Of a stretch of 13,296 nucleotides of DNA, positions 1 through 9,162 are shown one piece after another (the first letter of the stretch is position 1; each line of letters opens with the position of its first letter). Location of the stretch: NCBI GenBank assembly GCA_964441145.1, contig CAYTUB010000079.1, positions 1 to 13,296 on the forward strand. The letters are read 5' to 3'. A model generated the notes under the pieces. It saw only the letters and a program-made list of their open reading frames with translations, searched no databases and was not told the DNA's origin. This DNA is from SHLQ01 sp964441145. Its GTDB lineage: Bacteria; Actinomycetota; Acidimicrobiia; Acidimicrobiales; SHLQ01. Both the position numbers and the translations under genes were made by a program.

Positions 1-1806
<1,806 letters not shown>

Positions 1807-1841
1807 CCCGGTGAATCAAACGAGAGTGAACCCCCTACATC

Positions 1842-4697
1842 ATGGCTGATCGCTTGGTGGTGCAAGGCGCCCGCGAACACAATCTCCGCAATGTCGACCT
1901 CGATTTACCGAGGGAGAAGCTGATCGTCTTTACCGGTTTGTCCGGGTCGGGCAAGTCATCGTTGGCCTTCGACACGATCTATGCCGAGGGACAGCGTCGA
2001 TATGTCGAATCGCTGAGTGCGTACGCCCGTCAGTTCCTCGGGCAGATGGACAAACCCGATGTCGATTTCATCGAAGGCCTGTCGCCGGCGATCTCGATCG
2101 ACCAAAAGAGCGCTTCTCGAAATCCGCGTTCGACGGTGGGAACCGTCACCGAGGTTTACGACTACCTTCGCCTGCTCTTTGCTCGCATTGGTGTAGCGCA
2201 CGACCCAGACACCGGCGAACGTCTCGAACGCCAAACCCCACAGCAGATCGTCGATCGCATTCTGCTGATGGAAGAGGGGACCCGTTTCCAAGTGCTCGCA
2301 CCTGTCGTGCGTGGACGAAAGGGCACCTACGACACCTTGCTCGCCGACCTTGCGGGTCAGGGATTTGCTCGGGCAATCGTCGACGGAGAACCGATCGAAC
2401 TCGAACACCTCGACGATGTCGAGCTCGAGCTCGAGCGCTACGAGACCCACACCATTCAGGTCGTGGTCGATCGTTTGGTGCTGCGCGACGGAATCGACAG
2501 GCGCCTCACCGAATCGATGGAAACAGCGCTGCAACTGGCCGAAGGGATCGCGGAAATCCAGATCATGCCCGGGCGTGATGATGCCGATGCCGAACCCGAG
2601 ATCATCGTCTTTAGCCAGCACCTGTCGCGCCCATCAGATGGCAAGTCCTTCGATGAGATCGCACCACGAAATTTCTCGTTTAATTCGCCCTATGGTGCCT
2701 GCACCCACTGCGATGGGCTCGGGACTGTCTTTGAGGTGGACGAGCAGCTCATCGTCCCGAACCCCGAGGCGACGATTGACGAGGGCGCGATCGCGCCATG
2801 GTCGAGTGGGCGAAGCCGCTACTTCAGCCGCCTTGTCGAAGCGGTTTGCGAGGAGCGAGAGATCCCCCGTGACAAGCCCTGGGAGGACCTCACCAAAGCG
2901 CAGCGAAAGCTCTTGCTCCGGGGCGGAATGTCTCAACGCGTCACGGTGCAATACAAGAATCGCTTCGGACGTCAACGCACCTACGACGCCAAGTTTGAAG
3001 GCGCGATTCCGTACCTGCAACGCCGACACGAAGAGTCCGAGAGCGATAGTCAGCGGGAACAGATCGAGGGCTACATGCGCACCGTGCATTGCCCCGTCTG
3101 CGATGGAGCGCGGCTCAACCCGCTGTCGCTCGCAGTCAGCGTCGACGGCTTCAATATCCACGACATCTGTTCGATGTCGATCGGGGAAGCAGCCAAGGCT
3201 TTGAACGGTCTGGAACTGAGCGACCGCGACATGATGATCGCCGAACAGGTGGTCAAAGAGATCAACGCTCGGATGGGGTTCTTGCTCGACGTCGGCCTCG
3301 ACTATCTGTCGCTGTCACGCAACGCCTCGACCCTCGCTGGGGGAGAGGCGCAACGTATTCGCCTCGCGAGTCAGATCGGTAGTGGCCTGGTCGGCGTTTT
3401 GTATGTACTCGACGAACCGTCGATTGGATTGCACCAACGAGATAACCAACGTCTCATTGAAACGCTGATCCGGCTCCGTGAGCTAGGGAACACGGTGCTC
3501 GTTGTCGAGCATGACGAAGAGACGATCGCGGTTGCCGATCACGTGGTCGATATCGGCCCTGGTGCCGGCGAGCACGGCGGCAAGATCGTGCACTCGGGCA
3601 CCTACAAGCAGCTGCTCAAAAACAAGGACTCCCTGACGGGGCAATACCTCTCCGGGAAGCGGTCGATCCCGATTCCCGAGCAACGTCGCGCTCCCAAGGA
3701 AGAATCGATCTGGGTTCGCGGCGCCCGGGAGAACAACCTGCAAAACGTCGACGTCGAGATTCCCTTGGGTGTCTTTGTGGGCGTCACGGGTGTGTCGGGT
3801 TCGGGCAAGTCATCGCTGGTGAACCAGATCCTGCTTCCGAGCCTGATGCAAAAGATTTACGGATCGAAGATGCCTCCGGGCCTGCACCGCAAGGTGGAGG
3901 GCACCGAACACATCGACAAGGTAATCGCAATCGATCAAAGCCCGATTGGGCGCACGCCTCGGTCGAACCCGGCGACGTACACCGGTGTGTTTGATCACGT
4001 ACGCAAACTGTTTGCCCAAACGAACGAATCGAAGGTGCGCGGATATCTGCCGGGACGTTTCTCGTTCAACGTCAAGGGCGGTCGCTGCGAGGCGTGTGCG
4101 GGCGACGGCACGATCAAGATCGAGATGCATTTCCTTCCAGATGTGTATGTGCCATGCGAGGTCTGCAAGGGGAAGCGGTACAACCGTGACACCCTCGACA
4201 TCTTGTTCAAGGGAAAGAACATCGCCGAAGTGTTGTCGATGCCTATCGAAGAGGCACTCGAGTTCTTCACGAACCAACCCGCGATCGCTCGCCACCTGCA
4301 GACGCTCGTCGACGTAGGTTTGGGTTACGTACGGCTCGGCCAGCCAGCCCCAACCCTGTCCGGCGGCGAGGCGCAGCGCGTCAAGCTCGCGTCAGAACTC
4401 GCCAAGCGTTCTACCGGGCACACGATGTACATCTTGGACGAGCCCACAACCGGGCTTCACTTTGAAGACATCCGGCGCTTGCTGACCGTTCTGAGCCGAC
4501 TCGTCGACCAGGGCAATTCGGTGCTGGTAATCGAGCACAACCTTGATGTGATCAAGACCGCCGACTATCTCATCGACATGGGACCCGAAGGCGGCTCTGG
4601 CGGTGGCAAGGTCCTCGCCTACGGGACCCCAGAAGAACTGGTCACCGTTCCAGAGAGCCACACCGGCCGTTTCCTCAAGGCTCTGTTGGATTCCTAG
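1842..4697 (+). CDS. uvrA: UvrABC system protein A (excinuclease ABC ATPase subunit)
   Basis: UvrA is the dimeric ABC-type ATPase that detects helix-distorting lesions and delivers UvrB. At 951 residues it has normal length (E. coli about 940). The two ABC modules are complete. Module one has Walker A GLSGSGKS (32-39), signature LAGGEAQR (498-505) and Walker B with DEPSIGLH (524-531). Module two has Walker A GVSGSGKS (650-657), signature LSGGEAQR (839-846) and DEPTTGLH (866-873). Zinc ligands are visible as C287/C290 with C417/C420, and as C749/C752-X19-C772/C775 for the DNA-contacting zinc finger. The ATG at 1842 precedes the conserved GAREHNLRNVDL segment. Its Shine-Dalgarno match is poor (GAGAG about 15 nt upstream), so translation may depend on coupling to uvrB, whose stop is 35 bp away. 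I see no LexA/SOS box in that gap. Any SOS control would act upstream of uvrB. Confidence 0.98.
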   Translation: MADRLVVQGAREHNLRNVDLDLPREKLIVFTGLSGSGKSSLAFDTIYAEGQRRYVESLSAYARQFLGQMDKPDVDFIEGLSPAISIDQKSASRNPRSTVGTVTEVYDYLRLLFARIGVAHDPDTGERLERQTPQQIVDRILLMEEGTRFQVLAPVVRGRKGTYDTLLADLAGQGFARAIVDGEPIELEHLDDVELELERYETHTIQVVVDRLVLRDGIDRRLTESMETALQLAEGIAEIQIMPGRDDADAEPEIIVFSQHLSRPSDGKSFDEIAPRNFSFNSPYGACTHCDGLGTVFEVDEQLIVPNPEATIDEGAIAPWSSGRSRYFSRLVEAVCEEREIPRDKPWEDLTKAQRKLLLRGGMSQRVTVQYKNRFGRQRTYDAKFEGAIPYLQRRHEESESDSQREQIEGYMRTVHCPVCDGARLNPLSLAVSVDGFNIHDICSMSIGEAAKALNGLELSDRDMMIAEQVVKEINARMGFLLDVGLDYLSLSRNASTLAGGEAQRIRLASQIGSGLVGVLYVLDEPSIGLHQRDNQRLIETLIRLRELGNTVLVVEHDEETIAVADHVVDIGPGAGEHGGKIVHSGTYKQLLKNKDSLTGQYLSGKRSIPIPEQRRAPKEESIWVRGARENNLQNVDVEIPLGVFVGVTGVSGSGKSSLVNQILLPSLMQKIYGSKMPPGLHRKVEGTEHIDKVIAIDQSPIGRTPRSNPATYTGVFDHVRKLFAQTNESKVRGYLPGRFSFNVKGGRCEACAGDGTIKIEMHFLPDVYVPCEVCKGKRYNRDTLDILFKGKNIAEVLSMPIEEALEFFTNQPAIARHLQTLVDVGLGYVRLGQPAPTLSGGEAQRVKLASELAKRSTGHTMYILDEPTTGLHFEDIRRLLTVLSRLVDQGNSVLVIEHNLDVIKTADYLIDMGPEGGSGGGKVLAYGTPEELVTVPESHTGRFLKALLDS

Positions 4698-4733
4698 CCT
4701 TCATATCGATCGCCAAAATGCCGATGGAATCTC

Positions 4734-6005
4734 ATGGCGGAGGTCAGCCCCCCACAGGCGAAACGTTCTGATTCGCTCCTCTCTCGCTACCGATGGTCGG
4801 TGGTGGCAGCAGTGGTGTCCGTAGCGTTCTTTTTCAACACCATTCTCAGCAGCATCCAGTCCGGAAGCTTGGGGTTCGACTTCGGTGTGTTTCGCAGCGG
4901 AGCCGAGCTCAGCCAACGAGAGGGCTGGGACGTCGCATACGGCGCCGAGCGTGCGTCGCAATATCTTGCTGACGCGTACTTTCCCCATATTGCTGACACG
5001 CCAGCACTCGTTCGATTCATCAGCCCACCTCCGTTTGCGCTGTTGGCCAGAGCCTTCACGATCGGTCCGTTCGAATTGGCCTTTGGCGTGTGGCTCGTCG
5101 CCGGAGTCGTGGCCCTCGTCCTGAGTACCTATGTATTGGGTGTGCCGAGGTGGGTAGCGGTCGTATTCCTTCTCAGCCCAATGATCGCAGTCAACACCTG
5201 GTTGGGTCAGACCGGAGCGTTCGTGTTGCTGGGGTTTGCGCTCTTGCATCGCTCGATGGTCAACCGTCGAGATGTGGCCGTGGGTGTACTCATTGGATTG
5301 ATGATCCTCAAGCCGGTGCTCGCGGTCGGATACGGGCTGCTGCTCTTGATAGATCTGCCACGAAGTCGCCGTGCCCTTGGGGTGTCGGCTGGCGTAGCGG
5401 TACTGTTGACGGTGCCCACGCTCATTGGAGGGCTCACGCCATGGCGAGAGTTCGCCGGAGCGATCCAGAACCGAGCCGATATCGAATCTGCATGGAGCCA
5501 ACAGTCGCTGGCCGTTGCCGAGGTGCTCAAGTTTCTCGTACCGAATGGTTCGGCAGGGTTCACCCTCTTTAGCTGGGTGGCGGGCATTTTCGCCGCAGCA
5601 GTTCTTCTCCTGGTCGCACGCCGCCGGTTCGGCAACGACCCCGAGGTCATGTCCTGCGTGGCCGTTATAGCGACGGTCGTTGGATCCCCGCACCTACTGG
5701 TCTATGACCTGTTGATTCTGGCGATCCCGGTCGCAGTGATGTGGAAGCGCGGCTACCTTTCCGGTGACCGAGTCGGCATCTTGGCCACGTGCATCGTGGC
5801 CTCAATCGCGTTTGGTCCGGCGCTGAACCGGCTCCAATTCGTGAACTTCGGGCGAGCGATCTCGATCGAATTCCTTGGACTTGTTATTGCGTGTTCTCTC
5901 GCCGTGAGGTGGTGGAGCCGCTCAGAGTCCCAAGCCGGCAAGCCGGGCCAATCGGGTGAGCCCGCTACGACCGATATTGGCGAATTCGACTTCCATCGAT
6001 CGTGA
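4734..6005 (+). CDS. Multispanning GT87 (DUF2029)-type glycosyltransferase, predicted
   Basis: This is a 423-residue, strongly hydrophobic protein with about nine to ten predicted membrane segments (first about 22-38, last about 378-392). The pattern fits GT-C glycosyltransferases of the GT87/DUF2029 family, which use polyprenyl-phosphate sugars (mannose in characterised actinobacterial members) outside the membrane. Supporting features are an early extracytoplasmic loop DFGVFRSGAEL with D49 as the likely catalytic-type acid, FISPPPFALLARAF (95-108), WLGQTGAFVLLGFALL with the family GQ (159-160), the GVLIGLMILKP segment ending at K193-P194, and GSPHLLVYDLL (317-327). The C-terminal tail is hydrophilic. 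The ATG at 4734 has GGA 5 nt upstream; a TAGCCT hexamer overlapping the uvrA stop (4695-4700) could be a -10 element. The 3' end overlaps the convergent minus-strand gene by 41 bp. Donor and acceptor cannot be named from sequence; a cell-envelope glycan or glycolipid is the likely target. Confidence 0.75.
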   Translation: MAEVSPPQAKRSDSLLSRYRWSVVAAVVSVAFFFNTILSSIQSGSLGFDFGVFRSGAELSQREGWDVAYGAERASQYLADAYFPHIADTPALVRFISPPPFALLARAFTIGPFELAFGVWLVAGVVALVLSTYVLGVPRWVAVVFLLSPMIAVNTWLGQTGAFVLLGFALLHRSMVNRRDVAVGVLIGLMILKPVLAVGYGLLLLIDLPRSRRALGVSAGVAVLLTVPTLIGGLTPWREFAGAIQNRADIESAWSQQSLAVAEVLKFLVPNGSAGFTLFSWVAGIFAAAVLLLVARRRFGNDPEVMSCVAVIATVVGSPHLLVYDLLILAIPVAVMWKRGYLSGDRVGILATCIVASIAFGPALNRLQFVNFGRAISIEFLGLVIACSLAVRWWSRSESQAGKPGQSGEPATTDIGEFDFHRS

Positions 6006-6972
6006 GCGCAAGCACCTGATCATCGTCGAGAAGGCGACGGTCGACGGCTCGTAGGGTGTCCTCGGCAATCTCGGGCGAAAGCCCTGACGTGAACTGTCCG
6101 GCGAGCGTTCCCCAGCCGTTTTGTACCGACACGGTGATTGCACCGATCAGGTTGTCGTCAGACCACACTCCCCAGGAACGTCGGCTGGCATCGCCAACAG
6201 GGAAAGGCTCTGGCGGATGACCAATGGCATCGGTCAGTGTCGGTAGTGCAGCGGCGACGTTATCGCGGGCGACCCGAAGCCGAATTGTTGACGGAGGGCT
6301 GTTGGGCTTGTCGAAGGGGAGGTAGTCGCTCCAAGGCTTGGTGAGATCTCCGCCGCTCGAGTTGACGAGCTCGGTCAATCGTTGGACCGATGCGGCATCG
6401 GTGGAACGCCAGTCGTGGTCTTCGAAGTCGCCAGGTGCAAGCACCGCGTTGAGAACATAGTTCGCTGGGCGACGGGTCACGAAGGTTGTGACCCCCTGTC
6501 GTTCGTCCTCGGTGGTGGCCTGCTCGGCTGCATCGAGGAGCGCATCGGAACGAATGGCTTCGACCTCAAGCCCGCGGGGGAAGGTACGCAGAAGCGTGTT
6601 CGACGTGTAGTCGGCGCCCGATTCGAGATGGTGGCGAACAATCTCGTTCACGAGATGACGATCCACGAGCGGCGAGTCGACTTTGACCCGGACCAGATGC
6701 TCGGCTGGGTAGTCGGCAATGACCTCGACAAATCGAGCCAACGGATCATCGGATGGTCCCTTGACGACCGACACTTCGTGCTTACGAACGAGTTCTTCGA
6801 CTTCCTCGTCCATAGGAAGGTCAGAGACCGAGATGATCGTCGGGCCGTCAGAAAAATCTGACAGTCGAGTCAGGGCGTGATCGAGGATGGTTGCGTTTGC
6901 AAACGAGCGCAACTGTGAGTCACGGCGACCGGTTCCATCATGGCCAGCTTGTACGACGAGCAGAATGCTCAC
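5965..6972 (-). CDS. SpsF-like (COG1861) cytidylyltransferase homologue with degenerate active-site loop and extra C-terminal domain
   Basis: Residues 1-210 align by eye with SpsF-type CTP-dependent sugar nucleotidyltransferases: a beta-strand start ILLVVQAG, GPSDDPLARFVEVI (72-85), VRVKVDSPLVD (94-104, family ITGDCPLID), SGADYTSNTLLRTFPRGLEVE (family SGADY.SN....P.GLDVE), and DWRSTDAASVQRLTELV (187-203, family RWTVDTPEDL). The family's nucleotide-binding signature QARMGSTRLPGK is replaced at 8-19 by QAGHDGTGRRDS, removing the usual Arg, Ser, Arg and Lys, so ordinary CTP transferase activity is doubtful. Residues about 225-335 form a further domain that I do not recognise; typical SpsF proteins end near 240. 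The start is GTG at 6972 with a perfect AGGAGG 7 nt upstream. The gene is monocistronic here, divergent from uvrC and overlapping the GT87 gene tail to tail by 41 bp. It may be an active enzyme with altered specificity or a non-catalytic regulator. The fold assignment is good; the function is open. Confidence 0.8.
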   Translation of the reverse strand: MSILLVVQAGHDGTGRRDSQLRSFANATILDHALTRLSDFSDGPTIISVSDLPMDEEVEELVRKHEVSVVKGPSDDPLARFVEVIADYPAEHLVRVKVDSPLVDRHLVNEIVRHHLESGADYTSNTLLRTFPRGLEVEAIRSDALLDAAEQATTEDERQGVTTFVTRRPANYVLNAVLAPGDFEDHDWRSTDAASVQRLTELVNSSGGDLTKPWSDYLPFDKPNSPPSTIRLRVARDNVAAALPTLTDAIGHPPEPFPVGDASRRSWGVWSDDNLIGAITVSVQNGWGTLAGQFTSGLSPEIAEDTLRAVDRRLLDDDQVLALTIDGSRIRQYRS

Positions 6973-6979
6973 GAAAATT

Positions 6980-6985
6980 CCTCCT
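6980..6985 (-). promoter_or_regulatory. Consensus Shine-Dalgarno AGGAGG for the SpsF-like gene
   Basis: On the minus strand AGGAGG is followed by a 7-nt spacer (AATTTTC) and then GTG at 6972. It is by far the strongest ribosome binding site in the window and fixes the start of the SpsF-like gene. A TANNNT hexamer (TAGCGT, 7017 down to 7012, minus strand) further upstream could be its -10 element, which would give a leader of about 33 nt. Confidence 0.85.
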
Positions 6986-7049
6986 GAAGCCGCCCGAGGC
7001 CAGAGGTCAACACGCTAGCCGGTAGTGCGGCCTAGTGGGGTCATCACGT

Positions 7050-7055
7050 TAGGTT
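7050..7055 (+). promoter_or_regulatory. Candidate -10 element (TAGGTT) for uvrC, leaderless geometry
   Basis: TAGGTT fits the actinobacterial TANNNT -10 consensus and ends 6 nt before the GTG at 7062, so transcription would begin at the start codon itself. No useful Shine-Dalgarno sequence precedes uvrC. The same hexamer-6 nt-GTG layout recurs at rapZ. No clear -35 is visible, which is common for this promoter class. Confidence 0.5.
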
Positions 7056-7061
7056 GTGTGT

Positions 7062-8912
7062 GTGGTTGAACGTCCGCCAGCTGGTTCGATCCCTGACGCG
7101 CCCGGTAGCTATCAGTTCCGCGACCGCGACGGACGAATCATTTATGTGGGCAAGGCCAAGAGCCTGCGCAGTCGTTTGAGCAATTACTTCCAGAAGAATT
7201 TGCCGCTTCGTACCGCCACCATGGTTCGGACCGCGGAGTCTGTCGAATGGATACAAGTCGACAACGAGCTCGAAGCGCTCATGCTCGAATATTCGCTCAT
7301 CAAGCAGCATCGACCACGGTTCAATATTCGCCTCGTCGACGACAAGAGCTACCCGTTTCTGGCTATCACCGAGTCCGATGAGTGGCCTCGAGCGATGGTT
7401 ATGCGGGGTAAGAAGCGGAAGGGCGTGCGGTACTTCGGGCCCTTCGGTCACGCCTACGCGATTCGTGAGACGCTCGACCTCTTGTTGCGGACCTTCCCGG
7501 TGCGAACGTGCTCGGACAACAAGCTTGAGCGTCACGCAAAGCTCGGCCGTCCATGCCTGCTCTTTCATATCGAAAAGTGTTCAGGGCCCTGCGTCGGCGA
7601 AATTAGCGATGACGACTACCAGCAGTTGGTAACGGACTTGGTCTCGTTCCTCGACGGAGATACCGACCTGGTGATCTCTGAACTCGAGCAACGCATGACC
7701 GACGCTGCGGAGAACTACGAGTTCGAATATGCAGCTCGCTTGCGCGATCAGTTGGGTTCGGTCCGCAAGGCCATCGAGAAACAACAGATGGTCGGCGCAC
7801 GATCTGACGACTACGACGTGATCGGTACCCATGGGGACGAGCTCGAAACAGCGGTGCAGGTCTTCTTCGTGCGTAGGGGCCGTGTTGTTGGCCGCCGAGG
7901 ATTCATCGTCGATCGAGTCGAGGAGCTCGATGAGAGCGAGCTGATCGACGCAATCCTCGAAGGGGTCTACTCCGACGAGCCGGCGGTCGGATACCCAAAA
8001 CAAGTGCTGGTTCCCATCGACAGCAGCGATCCGGAGCTGTACTCGGCCTGGCTCGGGGAGTTGCGAGGTAGCCAGGTGTCGCTGCGAGTGCCGCAGCGCG
8101 GTGACAAGCGAGCGTTGCTAGAGACCGTGACCCGCAACGCACAAGAGTCGTTCACTCGGCACCGGTTGAAGCGGGCAACCGATCACAACAGCCGTTCGCG
8201 AGCGCTCAACGAGCTGCAGGAGTATCTTGGCTTGCCCGAGTCTCCCTTGCGCATCGAGTGCTACGACATGAGCCACATCCAGGGCACCGACTATGTGGGT
8301 TCGATGGTGGTCGTTGAGGATGGCTTGCCAAAGAAGTCCGATTATCGGCGTTTCAAGATCAAAACCGTTGACGGCAACAACGACTTCGCGGCGATGGCTG
8401 AAGTTCTCGAACGGCGACTACGCAGCTATCTCGCTGACAGAGAACGTCCCGTGGAAGAGCGAGGCAAGTTCGCCTACCCGCCGAATCTGATCGTGGTCGA
8501 TGGAGGCAAGGGGCAGCTCTCGGCCTCCCTGGCTGTGCTTGAAGAGTTGGGGCTGGAGGAGGAGATCCCCATCGTGGCGTTGGCCAAACAATTCGAAGAA
8601 GTGTTCGTGCCTGGGAAAGACGAGGCCATTCGGATCCCCCGTCAGTCTGAGGCGCTCTACATGCTCCAGCGACTGCGTGATGAGAGCCACCGGTTCGCGA
8701 TCACCTATCACCGTCAACTTCGAGGGAAACGGATGACGAAGTCGGTTCTGGACGACATCTCCGGACTCGGGCCGGCTCGCAAGGCGCGGCTGGTGAAGGA
8801 GTTTGGCGGGGTGCGGGCGGTCCAATCGGCAACACAAGATGAACTTCTCGCTCTGAGTTGGTTGCCCGACGCCGTCGGAAGCGCCGTCTGGGAGCAACTG
8901 CATTCGGCGTAG
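7062..8912 (+). CDS. uvrC: UvrABC system protein C (dual-incision endonuclease)
   Basis: UvrC makes both incisions around a lesion after UvrB is loaded. With the GTG at 7062 it has 616 residues, normal for the family. The N-terminal GIY-YIG nuclease domain (3' cut) starts with GSYQFRD...IIYVGKAKSLRSRL (15-39). Four cysteines, C150, C165, C173 and C177 (PVRTC...GRPC...EKCSGPC), match the family cluster proposed to hold an Fe-S centre. The UVR motif (204-238, FEYAARLRD) mirrors that of UvrB. The C-terminal RNase H-like nuclease (5' cut) keeps D402 (CYDMSH), D480 (VVDGGKGQ) and H543 (DESHRFA). A tandem helix-hairpin-helix follows (about 561-612, DISGLGPARKARLV). A GTG at 7056 is also in frame and immediately follows an in-frame stop. 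I prefer 7062 because it gives MVERPPAGSIP, as in homologues, and fits a leaderless start. Confidence 0.97.
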   Translation: MVERPPAGSIPDAPGSYQFRDRDGRIIYVGKAKSLRSRLSNYFQKNLPLRTATMVRTAESVEWIQVDNELEALMLEYSLIKQHRPRFNIRLVDDKSYPFLAITESDEWPRAMVMRGKKRKGVRYFGPFGHAYAIRETLDLLLRTFPVRTCSDNKLERHAKLGRPCLLFHIEKCSGPCVGEISDDDYQQLVTDLVSFLDGDTDLVISELEQRMTDAAENYEFEYAARLRDQLGSVRKAIEKQQMVGARSDDYDVIGTHGDELETAVQVFFVRRGRVVGRRGFIVDRVEELDESELIDAILEGVYSDEPAVGYPKQVLVPIDSSDPELYSAWLGELRGSQVSLRVPQRGDKRALLETVTRNAQESFTRHRLKRATDHNSRSRALNELQEYLGLPESPLRIECYDMSHIQGTDYVGSMVVVEDGLPKKSDYRRFKIKTVDGNNDFAAMAEVLERRLRSYLADRERPVEERGKFAYPPNLIVVDGGKGQLSASLAVLEELGLEEEIPIVALAKQFEEVFVPGKDEAIRIPRQSEALYMLQRLRDESHRFAITYHRQLRGKRMTKSVLDDISGLGPARKARLVKEFGGVRAVQSATQDELLALSWLPDAVGSAVWEQLHSA

Positions 8913-8943
8913 CGGTTCGTTGGACGGGGCTGGAACCGCTATG
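8908..8943 (+). terminator. Stem-loop across the uvrC stop codon, possible weak terminator
   Basis: AGCGGTTC (8911-8918) pairs perfectly with GAACCGCT (8933-8940). The helix can extend by three more pairs (one G-U) to 8908-8943, with a 14-nt loop. It overlaps the TAG stop of uvrC. No run of T follows, so it may be a weak or factor-assisted terminator or an mRNA 3'-end stabiliser. Confidence 0.4.
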
Positions 8944-9044
8944 GAATTTCAACGGATTCCGGCCACTCGGCACTAGTTGAGGTATCGCGGGTGCCCCCGA
9001 GCGAGGTCCGTATCCCCGAAAGGGTAGTTTGCGGCTGTTTCGAC

Positions 9045-9050
9045 TAGCCT
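9045..9050 (+). promoter_or_regulatory. Candidate -10 element (TAGCCT) upstream of the leader ORF and propeller gene
   Basis: TAGCCT fits TANNNT and lies 10 nt before the ATG at 9061. Initiation 6-9 nt downstream would give a transcript with almost no leader before that ATG and would then run through the propeller, methyltransferase and rapZ genes. No convincing -35 is seen, and a TANNNT hexamer alone is common by chance. Confidence 0.3.
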
Positions 9051-9060
9051 TTCATCCGTT

Positions 9061-9162
9061 ATGCACTCCGGTTTCGCAGCACGGTTCTTCTTCGCGACCG
9101 TGCACCTTTTGTCGTGCGGTCTCACGCAGCGTGATGCCGTCGCGCTCGCCGGTGGTGCGTGA
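9061..9162 (+). CDS. Possible 33-codon leader ORF coupled to the propeller gene
   Basis: An ATG at 9061 opens a 33-residue frame (MHSGFAARFFFATVHLLSC, then GLTQRDAVALAGGA) that ends with TGA at 9160-9162, overlapping the ATG of the next gene as TGATG. That overlap is a typical translational-coupling junction. The peptide is mildly hydrophobic, with FFF in its middle and a lipobox-like LLSC, but it is too short and weak to call a lipoprotein. The FFF codons fall in the loop of the stem-loop at 9079-9103. A TANNNT hexamer sits 10 nt upstream, and no Shine-Dalgarno is visible. It is either a real leader peptide or a chance frame; comparison of related genomes would decide. I recognise no family. 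Confidence 0.3.
   Translation: MHSGFAARFFFATVHLLSCGLTQRDAVALAGGA
9079..9110 (+). terminator. Terminator-like hairpin with T run, between uvrC and the propeller gene
   Basis: GCACGGT (9079-9085) and ACCGTGC (9097-9103) form a perfect 7-bp GC-rich stem with an 11-nt loop. The stem is followed by ACCTTTTGT, so TTTT lies 3 nt after it. It could terminate uvrC transcripts. Because it lies downstream of the candidate promoter at 9045-9050 and inside the short leader ORF, it could also attenuate the downstream operon. The stem is short and the T run only four bases long, so efficiency is uncertain. Confidence 0.4.

Noticed and set aside
1807..1841. LexA/SOS box between uvrB and uvrA
   Set aside because: No dyad of the actinobacterial CGAAC-N-GTTCG type is present in this gap or in the gap before uvrC.
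2419..2436. Three TCGAGC units in uvrA
   Set aside because: This is explained by alternating Glu/Leu codons (VELELE) in a normal UvrA segment.
2311..3204. 297-codon plus-strand frame inside uvrA
   Set aside because: It lies entirely within a well-conserved UvrA coding region in another frame and has a Ser/Arg/Pro-rich shadow composition.
4718..4771. 17-codon frame starting at the ATG upstream of the GT87 start
   Set aside because: It is short, has no ribosome binding site, and its stop does not overlap the GT87 start. It is likely chance.
4701..5693. 330-codon open frame on the minus strand opposite the GT87 gene
   Set aside because: Its hydrophilic, His/Arg/Gln/Glu-rich translation has no family resemblance. 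The plus-strand frame has clear membrane segments and GT87 motifs, so this is a high-GC shadow.
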